A stretch of DNA of 15,010 nucleotides from UBA4717 sp002404395 (lineage in GTDB: Bacteria; Bacillota; Clostridia; Oscillospirales; CAG-272): the NCBI GenBank assembly GCA_937902275.1, contig CALFNW010000029.1, forward strand, positions 1 to 15,010, read 5' to 3'. The notes beneath the pieces are model-generated. The model ran no database searches. It had not been told where the DNA came from and was given only the letters and a program-made list of their open reading frames with translations. Position 1 is the stretch's first letter; the number at the start of each line of letters is the position of its first letter. Below, in pieces: positions 6,396-13,310 of the stretch. The position numbers and the translations under genes were made by a program.

Positions 6396-7163
6396 TTACT
6401 GAGCCGCCGTTACTATGACGGTGAAGTCATCGGTCTTGAGCGACGCGCCTCCGATAAGTCCGCCGTCCACATTCTCTTTGGACAGCAGCTCGGCGGCGTT
6501 TTTAGCGTTCATCGAACCGCCGTACTGTATCACTGTACGGTCTCCGACTTCCTTTGAGTAAAGTGAGGCTATCACGCCGCGGATTATGCCGCAGACCTCG
6601 TCTGCCTGTTCAGCGGTAGCGGTCTTGCCCGTTCCGATAGCCCACACAGGTTCGTATGCGATTATTACGTTTTCAAGCTGCTTCTCATCGACGCCGTCAA
6701 GCGCGATCTTGGTCTGCATAGAAACGATCTCAGCGGTTATGCCGAGTTCTCTTTCGTTAAGCAGTTCACCGACACAAAGAATCACCTTGAGTCCGGCGTC
6801 AAGTGCCGCGCGCACACGCAGGTTTACGGTCTCATCGGTTTCGCCGAAGTACTGTCTGCGCTCGCTGTGTCCGATAACGACGTATTCTGCGCCGCATTCG
6901 TTAAGCATCTTTGCCGAGATCTCTCCGGTATACGCGCCGCTTTCCTTAAAGTGGACGTTCTGCGCACCGATTTTGATATTCGTGCCCTTTGCTGCGGCTA
7001 CCGCATTTGCGATGTCGACAAACGGAACGCAAAGTACGATATCGCAGGCATCTTTACCTGCTACCTTCGGAGCAAGCACTTCGACAAACGTCGTAGTCTC
7101 CGATGGGGTCATATTCATTTTCCAATTTCCGGCAATGACCGGTTTTCTGAGTGACTTGTTCAT
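6396..7163 (-). CDS. tpiA: Triosephosphate isomerase
   Basis: Interconverts dihydroxyacetone phosphate and glyceraldehyde 3-phosphate in glycolysis and gluconeogenesis. The 255 residues form one TIM barrel. Active-site residues are all present: Asn13 and Lys15 in AGNWKMN, His99 in IGHSERR, Glu171 in AYEPVWAIGTGK, and the phosphate-binding YGGSMN and GGLIGGASL near the C-terminus. Loop 6 is intact. The ribosome site is weak (GAG six bases before ATG). The gene lies 74 nt downstream of pgk in the same transcript, with a GC-rich hairpin in the gap, and is followed by a strong terminator. Nothing in the sequence suggests anything other than normal function. Confidence 0.98.
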   Translation of the reverse strand: MNKSLRKPVIAGNWKMNMTPSETTTFVEVLAPKVAGKDACDIVLCVPFVDIANAVAAAKGTNIKIGAQNVHFKESGAYTGEISAKMLNECGAEYVVIGHSERRQYFGETDETVNLRVRAALDAGLKVILCVGELLNERELGITAEIVSMQTKIALDGVDEKQLENVIIAYEPVWAIGTGKTATAEQADEVCGIIRGVIASLYSKEVGDRTVIQYGGSMNAKNAAELLSKENVDGGLIGGASLKTDDFTVIVTAAQ

Positions 7164-7199
7164 TTTTTCTCAATGCGGCGCAAACCTATTGTATATTCG

Positions 7200-7219
7200 C
7201 GGCGCCCTCGCGGGCGCCG
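7200..7219 (-). promoter_or_regulatory. Stable GNRA-loop hairpin between pgk and tpiA
   Basis: On the - strand CGGCGCCC-GCGA-GGGCGCCG forms a perfect 8-bp GC stem capped by a GNRA-type GCGA tetraloop. Outer TTCG and CGAA can extend it past a 4-nt bulge. It is followed by AATATACAAT and not by a T-run, so it is probably an mRNA-processing or stability element that sets different levels of the two enzymes rather than a terminator. Confidence 0.65.
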
Positions 7220-7237
7220 TGCGCGAAGCTTTAGGTA

Positions 7238-8536
7238 TCACTTATCGTTAAGGCAGGCAATACCGGGAAGCTCCTTGCCTTCAAGGAATTCAAGCGATGC
7301 ACCGCCGCCCGTTGAGATATGAGTCATCTTATCCGCAAAACCGAGCTTTTCAACTGCCGCCGCCGAGTCACCGCCGCCAATGATCGACACAGCTCCGCTC
7401 TCTGCGACTGCCTTGGCTACCGCAATGGTACCGTTTGCGAAATGATCCCATTCGGAAACGCCCATCGGTCCGTTCCATACGACGGTACCTGCGTCCTTAA
7501 TGGTCTTGGAGAAGAGTTCCTGAGTCTTTGAACCGATATCGAGACCCATCCAACCGTCAGGGATCGAGTCGGAGTAGATCTCCATATATGTGGTATCTTC
7601 CTTGTACTCTCTGCCGATAACATTGTCTACGGGAAGCACGAAGTTTACACCCTTAGCACGTGCCTTCTTCATAGTTTCGGCAGCGAGGTCGATCTTGTCC
7701 TCCTCGCAGATCGAAGTGCCGACGCTGTTGCCCATTGCACGGAAGAAGGTATATGCCATACCGCCGCCGATGATGAGAGTGTCGACCTTTTCGATGAGGT
7801 TTTCGATCACACCGATCTTATCCGAGACCTTTGCACCGCCGAGGATAGCAACGAAGGGACGCACGGGATTTGCAAGTGCGCCGCCCATAACTGTGATCTC
7901 TTTCTGAATGAGGTATCCGCAAACCGCAGTATCGACAAACGCAGTCACGCCTGCGGTCGAGCAATGCGCTCTGTGAGCCGAGCCGAACGCGTCGTTTACG
8001 TAAATATCGCAAAGCTCCGCGAACGCCTTGGAAAGGCTTTCGTCGTTCTTGGTTTCACGTGCATCGAAGCGGACATTTTCAAGCAAGACCGCTTCTCCGT
8101 CTTTTAGAGCATTGATCTTTGCCTTTGCATCCTCGCCGATGATATCCTTTGCAAAAGTTACCTTATTATCAAGGTACTCGTTAAGGCGGTCTGCAACCGG
8201 CTTAAGGGTAAACTTAACAATATCGTTCTTCTTTGCCTTTTCAAGCATTTCCGCTTTTGCAGCTGCCTGCTCGGATTCGGGAAGCTCGGCAAGCTTTGCT
8301 TTTTCCTTCTTATCGAGACCGAAGCCCTCGGTAAAGATGCCGTGCGGCTTGCCCATATGCGAGCACAGGATCACGCGTGCACCGTGCGAAAGGAGATACT
8401 TGATAGTGGGAAGTGCTTCGACGATTCGCTTATCGCTGGTGATCACACCGTCCTTGAGCGGGACGTTGAAATCGCAACGCACGAGAACTCTTTTGCCCTT
8501 GACGTCGATATCTTCGATGGATTTCTTGTTGTACAT
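7238..8536 (-). CDS. pgk: Phosphoglycerate kinase, with an unusual charged insertion
   Basis: Transfers phosphate from 1,3-bisphosphoglycerate to ADP in glycolysis. Motifs: VLVRCDFNVPL (17-27), GARVILCSHMGKP (52-64), LLENVRF (151-157), NDAFGSAHRAH (181-191), the hinge region GGAKVSDKIGVIENL (233-247), GGGMAYTF (257-264) and the nucleotide-binding GGGDSAAAVEKLG near the C-terminus. With 432 residues it is about 35 longer than usual. The excess is a Lys/Glu/Ala-rich segment at roughly 67-108, between the SHMGKPHG loop and LKPVADRL. I start at the ATG because AGAGG lies eight bases before it. A GTG three codons upstream overlaps that ribosome site. It is first in the pgk-tpiA unit, with a strong promoter and a leader of about 135 nt. 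Confidence 0.97.
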   Translation of the reverse strand: MYNKKSIEDIDVKGKRVLVRCDFNVPLKDGVITSDKRIVEALPTIKYLLSHGARVILCSHMGKPHGIFTEGFGLDKKEKAKLAELPESEQAAAKAEMLEKAKKNDIVKFTLKPVADRLNEYLDNKVTFAKDIIGEDAKAKINALKDGEAVLLENVRFDARETKNDESLSKAFAELCDIYVNDAFGSAHRAHCSTAGVTAFVDTAVCGYLIQKEITVMGGALANPVRPFVAILGGAKVSDKIGVIENLIEKVDTLIIGGGMAYTFFRAMGNSVGTSICEEDKIDLAAETMKKARAKGVNFVLPVDNVIGREYKEDTTYMEIYSDSIPDGWMGLDIGSKTQELFSKTIKDAGTVVWNGPMGVSEWDHFANGTIAVAKAVAESGAVSIIGGGDSAAAVEKLGFADKMTHISTGGGASLEFLEGKELPGIACLNDK

Positions 8537-8638
8537 TTCTTTCACCTCTGATTAAATTTTGACGGCGACGTGCGGTTCCGTTAGCACAGGCGCACTTAAA
8601 GCGCAGGCGGAAACTGCCGGATCGTCTTTTATACAGCT

Positions 8639-8655
8639 CGGCAATTTTATTGCCG
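8639..8655 (-). promoter_or_regulatory. Hairpin in the pgk leader
   Basis: CGGCAAT (8639-8645) and ATTGCCG (8649-8655) form a perfect 7-bp stem with a 3-nt loop, starting about 16 nt after the predicted transcription start. The leader also contains GCGC-ACTTAAA-GCGC at about 8591-8605. No T-run follows either; role unknown. The stem-and-3-nt-loop shape resembles the start-codon palindromes, but the flanks differ. Confidence 0.55.
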
Positions 8656-8677
8656 CGGCTATATTATTGCCGTAATT

Positions 8678-8706
8678 ATATTACCATATGTTTTCGATTT
8701 TGGCAA
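8678..8706 (-). promoter_or_regulatory. Promoter of pgk-tpiA
   Basis: On the - strand TTGCCA (8706-8701), a 17-nt spacer and TAATAT (8683-8678) are preceded by TGG, giving an extended -10 identical to that of nadC. The predicted start is near 8671, leaving a leader of about 135 nt before the pgk ATG. Confidence 0.85.
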
Positions 8707-8831
8707 TAGGTATTTTGATAAAATTTTAACAGTTTGGGGCGCCGCTTTTTTACGGCAGGCTGAAAGTCGCCGAAAGCTATCGTCTGAATTTGCACACCGA
8801 CATTCGACAGGCACCGTCGTCAATAGAAATT

Positions 8832-9120
8832 ACTTATGAATTTTCACTGATGGCCGTGGTCAAAGGTGAAAACTTCACTTTAACTCATTCCTCATGCACT
8901 GACAGTCAGCGGGCACTGCCCAATCTAAAAATCACTTATGAATTTCCACTGAGAATCGGGATCATGGGTAAAAATTTTATTTTTCCTCATGCGCTGACAG
9001 TCGGCGGGCACTGCCCAATTTAAAAATCACTTATGAATTTCCACTGAGAATCGGGATCATGGGTGAAAACTTTATTTTTGCTCATTCCTCATGCGCTGAC
9101 AGTCGGCGGGCACTGCCCGC
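8832..9120. repeat. Three imperfect tandem copies of a ~95-bp element
   Basis: Copies begin at 8832, 8934 and 9029, each at ACTTATGAATTT or close to it, with lengths of 102, 95 and about 92 bases. Copies two and three are nearly identical apart from a 7-base deletion (GCTCATT) in copy two; copy one is more diverged. Each copy ends with a GGGC-ACT-GCCC hairpin, which in the last copy becomes GCGGGC-ACT-GCCCGC. The block fills the space between the uppP stop codon and the pgk promoter. In one + frame copies one and three share the readable pattern ITYEF..GENF..HSSC.DS.RALP, while copy two is frameshifted. No inverted termini or transposase are seen. Confidence 0.85.
9106..9120 (-). terminator. 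Hairpin directly after uppP, possible terminator
   Basis: On the - strand GCGGGC-AGT-GCCCGC, a 6-bp all-GC stem, begins two bases after the uppP stop codon. It is the end of the third ~95-bp repeat. No U-run follows directly (AAAAATAAAGTTTT comes about 30 nt later), so a role in transcript-end protection or weak termination is inference. Confidence 0.4.
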
Positions 9121-9122
9121 AG

Positions 9123-9953
9123 TTAGCGAACAATGAGAAAATAAACGAATACTGCCGCCGCAAGTATGATACGATATATTCCGAACGCTGTAAAGTCTTT
9201 TTTCTTGATATAACTCATGAGGAACTTTATTGCGACAAGTGAAACGGCGAACGCAACTGCCATGCCGACTCCGAGATAGATCCACTCCGAAGCCACAAGA
9301 ATATTGCCTCCGCGGAAAAATTTCAAAAGCTTGAGTGCGCTCGCGCCGAACATGACCGGGACTGCGAGAAAAAACGAAAACTCCGCTCCGGCGGTACGCG
9401 ACGCACCGAGGATCAGCGCGCCGAGGATCGTTGAACCCGAGCGCGATGTGCCGGGCACGAGCGCAAGTATCTGCACGAAGCCGATAAGCAATGCAGTCAT
9501 GTATGTAATATCGTAGACAGTTTCGTATTTCGGTTTCTTGTTTTTATGCACGCGCTCTATAATGATAAAAGCGACGCCGTATACAAAGAGCGCGATACCG
9601 ACAGTCACATAGTTATAGAAGTATTTATCAAGCAGATCGTCAAGCAGAACACCGGCGATACCGGTCGGTATCATCGCAACAAGGACGTGCAGCCAAAGCT
9701 TCCATGTGTTCGTTTTTTCAAGCGCGGATTTTGACGGAGCAAAGGGATTTAACTTGTTGAAGTACAGCACGATCACAGCAAGGATCGAACCGAATTGAAT
9801 GACGACCTCGAACATTGACATGAAAGCATCGCTCACGTCAAGCTTTACAAGCTCGTTAATGATTATCATATGACCGGTACTGCTGATCGGCAGCCACTCG
9901 GTGATTCCCTGCACTATACCGATCAGGACGGCTTTCAGAATTTCAAGAAACAT
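9123..9953 (-). CDS. uppP: Undecaprenyl-diphosphate phosphatase (BacA family)
   Basis: Removes a phosphate from undecaprenyl diphosphate outside the cytoplasmic membrane, regenerating the lipid carrier for peptidoglycan and other cell-wall polymers; higher levels give bacitracin tolerance. The 276 residues have the expected set of about eight membrane segments. Both family signatures are intact: QGITEWLPISSTGH (15-28), with the Q/E-xxx-E pair and His28, and PGTSRSGST (167-175), with Arg171. The cytoplasmic loop ERVHKNKKPKYET is strongly basic. The ribosome site is weak (GAAAG about nine bases before ATG). It has its own promoter 33 nt upstream and is a single-gene unit. It uses the lipid made from the isoprenoid pathway that includes IspE, although the two genes are far apart here. 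Confidence 0.97.
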   Translation of the reverse strand: MFLEILKAVLIGIVQGITEWLPISSTGHMIIINELVKLDVSDAFMSMFEVVIQFGSILAVIVLYFNKLNPFAPSKSALEKTNTWKLWLHVLVAMIPTGIAGVLLDDLLDKYFYNYVTVGIALFVYGVAFIIIERVHKNKKPKYETVYDITYMTALLIGFVQILALVPGTSRSGSTILGALILGASRTAGAEFSFFLAVPVMFGASALKLLKFFRGGNILVASEWIYLGVGMAVAFAVSLVAIKFLMSYIKKKDFTAFGIYRIILAAAVFVYFLIVR

Positions 9954-9985
9954 ACAATTACACTTTCTGCCGCAAAGGGCAAAAT

Positions 9986-10014
9986 TTTATAAATGCACCA
10001 CAGGAACTATACAA
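9986..10014 (-). promoter_or_regulatory. Promoter of uppP
   Basis: On the - strand TTGTAT (10014-10009), a 17-nt spacer and TATAAA (9991-9986) are seen. The predicted start is near 9979, about 25 nt before the uppP ATG. No operator-like palindrome overlaps it. Confidence 0.7.
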
Positions 10015-10099
10015 ATTTTGAGAAACACATCGCAAAATAATGCAAATTCGTCAGTAGCCGCAAACGCATCTTCAAAGTACGAACACAAAGTGCCGCCTA

Positions 10100-11359
10100 C
10101 TATACGTGCTTCTCCGGTTCGGGGCATTCGCCCTGCCGCATGATATCACCCGGTTGTACCGCAAAGGGTACGCGCGCATTGAATATCATAAACGGATGCG
10201 GTGCCGATTCGATCGGTTCGCCCGCTTCATCGGTCAGCTCATCAAGCATGAAGGCTCTGCCGCATTTGCCGGGCGACAAAAGCTCTGCCGCGCTCCCGCG
10301 CACCGCTTTATTACGCTGCATAAACTTTGCGACTCCTCGTTCGGCATCATACTCAAGCGCGACCGCAAGATAAGCTTTTTCACGGATATATCCCGGCTTC
10401 TCGCAAGTCTTGGCTTCATCGATCGGACGGTCGAAATAAAAGCCGGTATCGTACTCGCGGTGACTTACGCTTTCAAGCTCGCCCATCAGGCGCGGATCAA
10501 AGACATATCCGTCCGGATCGGCAAAGAACGCATCAAGCGCCATTTTATAGGCGTTTGTCACAACAGCGGTATAATACGCGCTCTTCATTCTGCCCTCGAT
10601 CTTGAAGCTTGAGATTCCGGCGCGTACCAGCTCCGGAATGTGCTCTATCATGCACATATCCTTTGAGCTGAGCACGAAAGTGCCGTGTTTATCCTCCTCG
10701 AGGCGTATCACGTCATCCGGGCGTTTCTCTTCATGTATCTCAAGCTCGTAGTTCCACCGACAGGGTTGCGCACAGCGCCCGCGGTTCGCGTCACGACCTG
10801 TGTAATACTGCGACAGGAGACAGCGCCCGCTGTATGAAATACACATTGAACCGTGGACAAAAGCTTCAAGCTCAAGCGAATCGGGAATATCTTCGCGTAT
10901 CTTCCGTATCTCGTCGAGCGTCAGTTCACGCGCAAGCACTATACGCGACGCACCGAGCGACTGCCAGATCTTAGCGCTTTCCGCACTGACCACGCTTGCC
11001 TGAGTTGAGACGTGTATCTCAACTTCCGGAAGCATTTCACGTACGAGAGAGATCACGCCGAGATCAACGGCGATCACCGCGTCGGGCTGCGCGCTTGACA
11101 AAAATTTTATATATTCGCGCAGCTTCGGGTATTCGTCGGGATGCGGCATCGTGTTGAGCGTGAGGTATACCTTCACGCCGCGCGCGTGGGCATATGCGAG
11201 TGCCTCGGCGTATTCTTCGGGCGTAAAATTATCGGCGGCGGCACGCATGCCGAAGTCGTTTCCGGCGAGATATACCGCATCTGCACCATAAAGGACTGCA
11301 CTTTTCAGTTTTTCAAAATTCCCTGCGGGAGACAAAAGCTCGGGACGTTTAAGTTTCAT
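10100..11359 (-). CDS. Peptidase U32 family protein (tRNA U34 hydroxylation type)
   Basis: The 419 residues match the U32 collagenase-like family. Bacterial members closest to this form (TrhP/YrrO type) take part in prephenate-dependent hydroxylation of tRNA U34 rather than proteolysis; applying that here is inference. Visible: the N-terminal ELLSPAGNFEKLKSAVLYGADAVY, LTLNTMPHPDE, HVSTQASVVS, the signature FVHGSMCISYSGRCLLSQY, and GRDANRGRCAQPCRW. Cys173, Cys180, Cys196 and Cys200 are the likely iron-sulphur ligands. KIEGRMKS (253-260) and a C-terminal beta domain with GDIM follow. Two TAG stops occur in tandem. No Shine-Dalgarno sequence is seen (upstream bases are ACTTGAAAA), but an eight-codon mini-ORF ends three bases before the ATG. 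The gene follows the aminotransferase by 143 nt and may share its transcript. Confidence 0.92.
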   Translation of the reverse strand: MKLKRPELLSPAGNFEKLKSAVLYGADAVYLAGNDFGMRAAADNFTPEEYAEALAYAHARGVKVYLTLNTMPHPDEYPKLREYIKFLSSAQPDAVIAVDLGVISLVREMLPEVEIHVSTQASVVSAESAKIWQSLGASRIVLARELTLDEIRKIREDIPDSLELEAFVHGSMCISYSGRCLLSQYYTGRDANRGRCAQPCRWNYELEIHEEKRPDDVIRLEEDKHGTFVLSSKDMCMIEHIPELVRAGISSFKIEGRMKSAYYTAVVTNAYKMALDAFFADPDGYVFDPRLMGELESVSHREYDTGFYFDRPIDEAKTCEKPGYIREKAYLAVALEYDAERGVAKFMQRNKAVRGSAAELLSPGKCGRAFMLDELTDEAGEPIESAPHPFMIFNARVPFAVQPGDIMRQGECPEPEKHV

Positions 11360-11362
11360 TTT

Positions 11363-11389
11363 TCAAGTATGTCGGCGTTGCCGACTCAT
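11363..11389 (-). repeat. Palindromic leader element before the U32 gene (mini-ORF MSRQRRHT)
   Basis: On the - strand GTCGGC-AAC-GCCGAC (11385-11371) is a perfect 6-bp stem with a 3-nt loop and is flanked by TGA and AT as in the ispE copy. ATG (11389-11387) opens MSRQRRHT, which stops at TGA (11365-11363), three bases before the gene ATG. The encoded peptide shares M-S/N-R-Q-R-R with the ispE copy. Confidence 0.78.
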
Positions 11390-11406
11390 TTACAAAGTTT
11401 GCCGAA

Positions 11407-11424
11407 TCCGATCAAAGAATCGGA
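11407..11424 (-). promoter_or_regulatory. Small hairpin in the aminotransferase-U32 gap
   Basis: TCCGAT (11407-11412) and ATCGGA (11419-11424) form a 6-bp stem with a 6-nt loop, 78 nt after the aminotransferase stop codon. There is no T-run on either side. It could be an inefficient terminator or a processing site; low confidence. Confidence 0.35.
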
Positions 11425-11502
11425 ATACGAGTAAGAACTCAAAACCTGATCGAACCAAATGCGATCAACAAGGATAAAAGAGACGAGTACCTCGCAAGCT
11501 TG

Positions 11503-12684
11503 TTAAAGGTTGCCTTTTTTTATATCGTCAAGGAAAGTCTCTATGCGTTCAAGCGCCGTCGAAATATGCTTCACCGAGTACGCATACGAAAGACGCGCGT
11601 ATCCGGCTCCGCAGCTTCCGAATGCTGACCCAGGCACTATCGCGACCTTGCTGTGATACAAAAGCTTTTCGGCAAACTCTTCATCGCTCATACCGAATTT
11701 TCCGACATTCGGGAAGGCATAGAACGCGCCTTTCGCTTCAAAGCAGTCAAGTCCGAGACGATTAAGTCCGCCGATTATGTACTTGCGGCGGCGGTCATAC
11801 TCTGCCGCCATTTCTTCAATATCTTCATCACCGTTTTTGAGCGCCTCGATCGCCGCGAATTGGCTCGTCGTGGGCGCGCACATGATCCCGTATTGATGTA
11901 TCTTCAGCATCTGTTTTGTAAGTTCCGGAGGTGCGGCAAGATAACCGAGCCGCCAACCGGTCATTGCATATGCCTTTGAAAAGCCGCTGACGAGGATCGT
12001 GCGCTCACGCATTGAGGGGATCGACGCTATCGAAGTATGGCGCGCACCGTAAGTAAGCTCTGCATATATCTCGTCAGAAAGCACAACCGCATTCGTTTTT
12101 TCAATAACACGCGCAAGCGCTTCAAGCTCGCTTTTGTCAAGCACCGCGCCTGTTGGATTGTTCGGAAACGGCAGTACGATAAGCTTGGTACGCGGAGTTA
12201 TCGCCGCCGCCAAAGCCTCCGGCTTCAGTTTAAAGTCATCCTCAGCTTTGGTTTCGACAAATACCGGCTTGCCGTGCGCAAGCTCGGTGATCGGACCGTA
12301 GCAGACAAACGACGGTATCGGTATCACTACCTCGTCATCGGTATCCACAACGGCGCGAACCGCGAGATCTATCGCTTCACTGCCGCCGACCGTTACGACG
12401 ACCTCTTTTTTTGAGTCGTAAGTCAGACCGAAACGGCGGTTTAAATAGTTTGCGATCTCAAAACGCAACTCGTCGAGTCCGGCATTACCGGTGTAATAGG
12501 TCTTACCTTTTTCAAGGCTCTCAATTCCGGCCTCTCTGATATGCCAGGGCGTTATAAAATCGGGCTGTCCGACAGTCAGGGAGATCACGTCGTCCATGCC
12601 GTTCAAAAGGTCGAAGAATTTACGAATACCCGACGGCTTTATGCTTGATATGCGCTCGGGTATCACCTTACTGTAATCTATCAT
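11503..12684 (-). CDS. Pyridoxal-phosphate-dependent class I/II aminotransferase
   Basis: A fold-type I aminotransferase of 393 residues, cytoplasmic. PLP-binding residues are present: GGSEAID (100-106), Tyr129, LPFPNNPTG with Asn176 (171-179), SDEIY with Asp204 (203-207), SGFSKAYAMTGWRLGY with the Schiff-base Lys237 (233-248) and Arg364 in ARLSYA for the substrate carboxylate. The family includes aspartate/aromatic aminotransferases of the PatA/AraT type; the donor and acceptor cannot be read from sequence. Its ATG overlaps the stop of the upstream Lrp-like gene as ATGA, which indicates translational coupling. GAGGA lies eleven bases before the start, rather far. Pairing an Lrp/AsnC regulator directly with this aminotransferase type is common in Clostridia and suggests control by an amino acid. 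Confidence 0.93.
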   Translation of the reverse strand: MIDYSKVIPERISSIKPSGIRKFFDLLNGMDDVISLTVGQPDFITPWHIREAGIESLEKGKTYYTGNAGLDELRFEIANYLNRRFGLTYDSKKEVVVTVGGSEAIDLAVRAVVDTDDEVVIPIPSFVCYGPITELAHGKPVFVETKAEDDFKLKPEALAAAITPRTKLIVLPFPNNPTGAVLDKSELEALARVIEKTNAVVLSDEIYAELTYGARHTSIASIPSMRERTILVSGFSKAYAMTGWRLGYLAAPPELTKQMLKIHQYGIMCAPTTSQFAAIEALKNGDEDIEEMAAEYDRRRKYIIGGLNRLGLDCFEAKGAFYAFPNVGKFGMSDEEFAEKLLYHSKVAIVPGSAFGSCGAGYARLSYAYSVKHISTALERIETFLDDIKKGNL

Positions 12685-13160
12685 ATGCTTGCAATTCCTC
12701 TTTCATCGACCTCGGGCGAATCATATATCACGCCTTTATCCTTATATTTTTTCAGCACAAAATGAGTAGCGGTGCCGGTCACGCCGTCAAGCGGAGCAAG
12801 TTTGCGTGCCACAAAACCTGCGACCTCCTTAAGAGTCTTGCCTTCGATTATCAGCGCGAGATCAAAGCTGCCGGACATAAGATACACCGACTGTACTTCG
12901 GGATAGTTATTTATCTTTTCGGCGATCTTATCAAAGCCGCCGTCGCGCTGTGGAGTTACTCTCAGCTCAATGAGCGCACTTACATATTCGCGATCGGTCT
13001 TATCCCAATCAATCAACGTTTTATAACCGAGGATAACGCCGTTTTTTTCATACTCCTCTACCGCCTTTTTAATATCGCCTTCTTCTTTGTCAAGCATTAC
13101 CGCCAGCTGTTCGGTGGTAAGCTTGCCGTCATCTTCAAGGTATTTCAGTAAGTTATCCAT
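12681..13160 (-). CDS. Lrp/AsnC-family transcriptional regulator
   Basis: The 159 residues match the family. An N-terminal winged helix-turn-helix covers about 1-45 (LTTEQLAVMLDKEEGDIKKAVEEYEKNGVI), and the RAM ligand-binding domain covers about 60-140 (YVSALIELRVTP, VQSVYLMSGSFDLALIIEG). The protein is expected to bind DNA as a dimer or octamer and to sense an amino acid, possibly the substrate of the aminotransferase it overlaps. The reading frame stays open another 49 codons upstream, but GGAGG eight bases before the ATG and the family's N-terminus decide the start. It is first in its transcript, with a very good promoter and a leader of about 170 nt. The operator-like palindrome just after the transcription start suggests autorepression. 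The effector is unknown. Confidence 0.92.
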   Translation of the reverse strand: MDNLLKYLEDDGKLTTEQLAVMLDKEEGDIKKAVEEYEKNGVILGYKTLIDWDKTDREYVSALIELRVTPQRDGGFDKIAEKINNYPEVQSVYLMSGSFDLALIIEGKTLKEVAGFVARKLAPLDGVTGTATHFVLKKYKDKGVIYDSPEVDERGIASI

Positions 13161-13178
13161 AATAATATCCTCCGTGTC

Positions 13179-13199
13179 ATGTCGGCAAAGCCGACTCAA
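13179..13199 (-). repeat. Palindromic leader element before the Lrp-like gene
   Basis: On the - strand TTGAGTCGGC-TTT-GCCGACAT has a perfect 6-bp stem with a 3-nt loop (13195-13181). Here the ATG of the other copies is replaced by TTG. The frame runs on in phase into the Lrp-like gene without a stop instead of ending early. Unlike the ispE and U32 copies, this gene has a strong GGAGG ribosome site between element and start codon. Confidence 0.72.
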
Positions 13200-13211
13200 T
13201 ATATGATCGGT
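13197..13211. promoter_or_regulatory. Second copy of the operator-like 15-mer in the lrp leader
   Basis: CAATATATGATCGGT here is identical to bases 13307-13321, 110 bp away. In this copy the right half of the palindrome is degraded (TAAATT instead of TCATAT). It directly abuts the palindromic leader element. Two spaced copies would suit looping by an oligomeric Lrp-type protein; that is inference. Confidence 0.5.
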
Positions 13212-13221
13212 AAATTTCAAT

Positions 13222-13235
13222 CGGCTCGGAAGCCG
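13222..13235 (-). promoter_or_regulatory. UNCG-type hairpin in the lrp leader
   Basis: On the - strand CGGCT-TCCG-AGCCG forms a 5-bp stem with a UNCG-family tetraloop. Its 3' arm AGCCGA can instead pair with TCGGCT of the downstream hairpin (13195-13181), so the two are mutually exclusive with an alternative fold. A third leader stem is GCAACG/CGTTGC at 13278-13297. Confidence 0.5.
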
Positions 13236-13310
13236 TTTCAGCAAATTATAACGCGAAACTCTAGATCTTGTTTGCCTGCAACGACTTTTCGCGTTGCCGT
13301 GACACACAAT

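Larger units (their letters stand above)
8546..9122. other. 577-bp gap between uppP and pgk
   Basis: Contents are the pgk leader (8546-8671), the pgk promoter, an AT-rich stretch with no recognised feature (8707-8831) and the three ~95-bp repeats (8832-9120). A 77-codon + frame starting at 8790 runs through two of the repeats; it has no good ribosome site or recognisable similarity and I do not call it a gene. Confidence 0.75.

Noticed and set aside
8790..9023. A 77-codon + frame through the ~95-bp repeats
   Set aside because: It ends by frameshift in the second copy, has no good ribosome site and opposes the flanking genes. The repeat is treated as an element, with its coding origin left open in the findings.
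13245..13274. A second TATAAT in the lrp leader as an internal promoter
   Set aside because: At 16-18 nt spacing the upstream hexamers (such as AAACAA) do not resemble TTGACA and there is no TG extension. The upstream promoter is far better.
13161..13307. A 49-residue N-terminal extension of the Lrp-like protein
   Set aside because: It is Arg/Cys-rich and unlike the family, and would begin within the operator and leader hairpins. GGAGG sits at the right distance before the family-length ATG.
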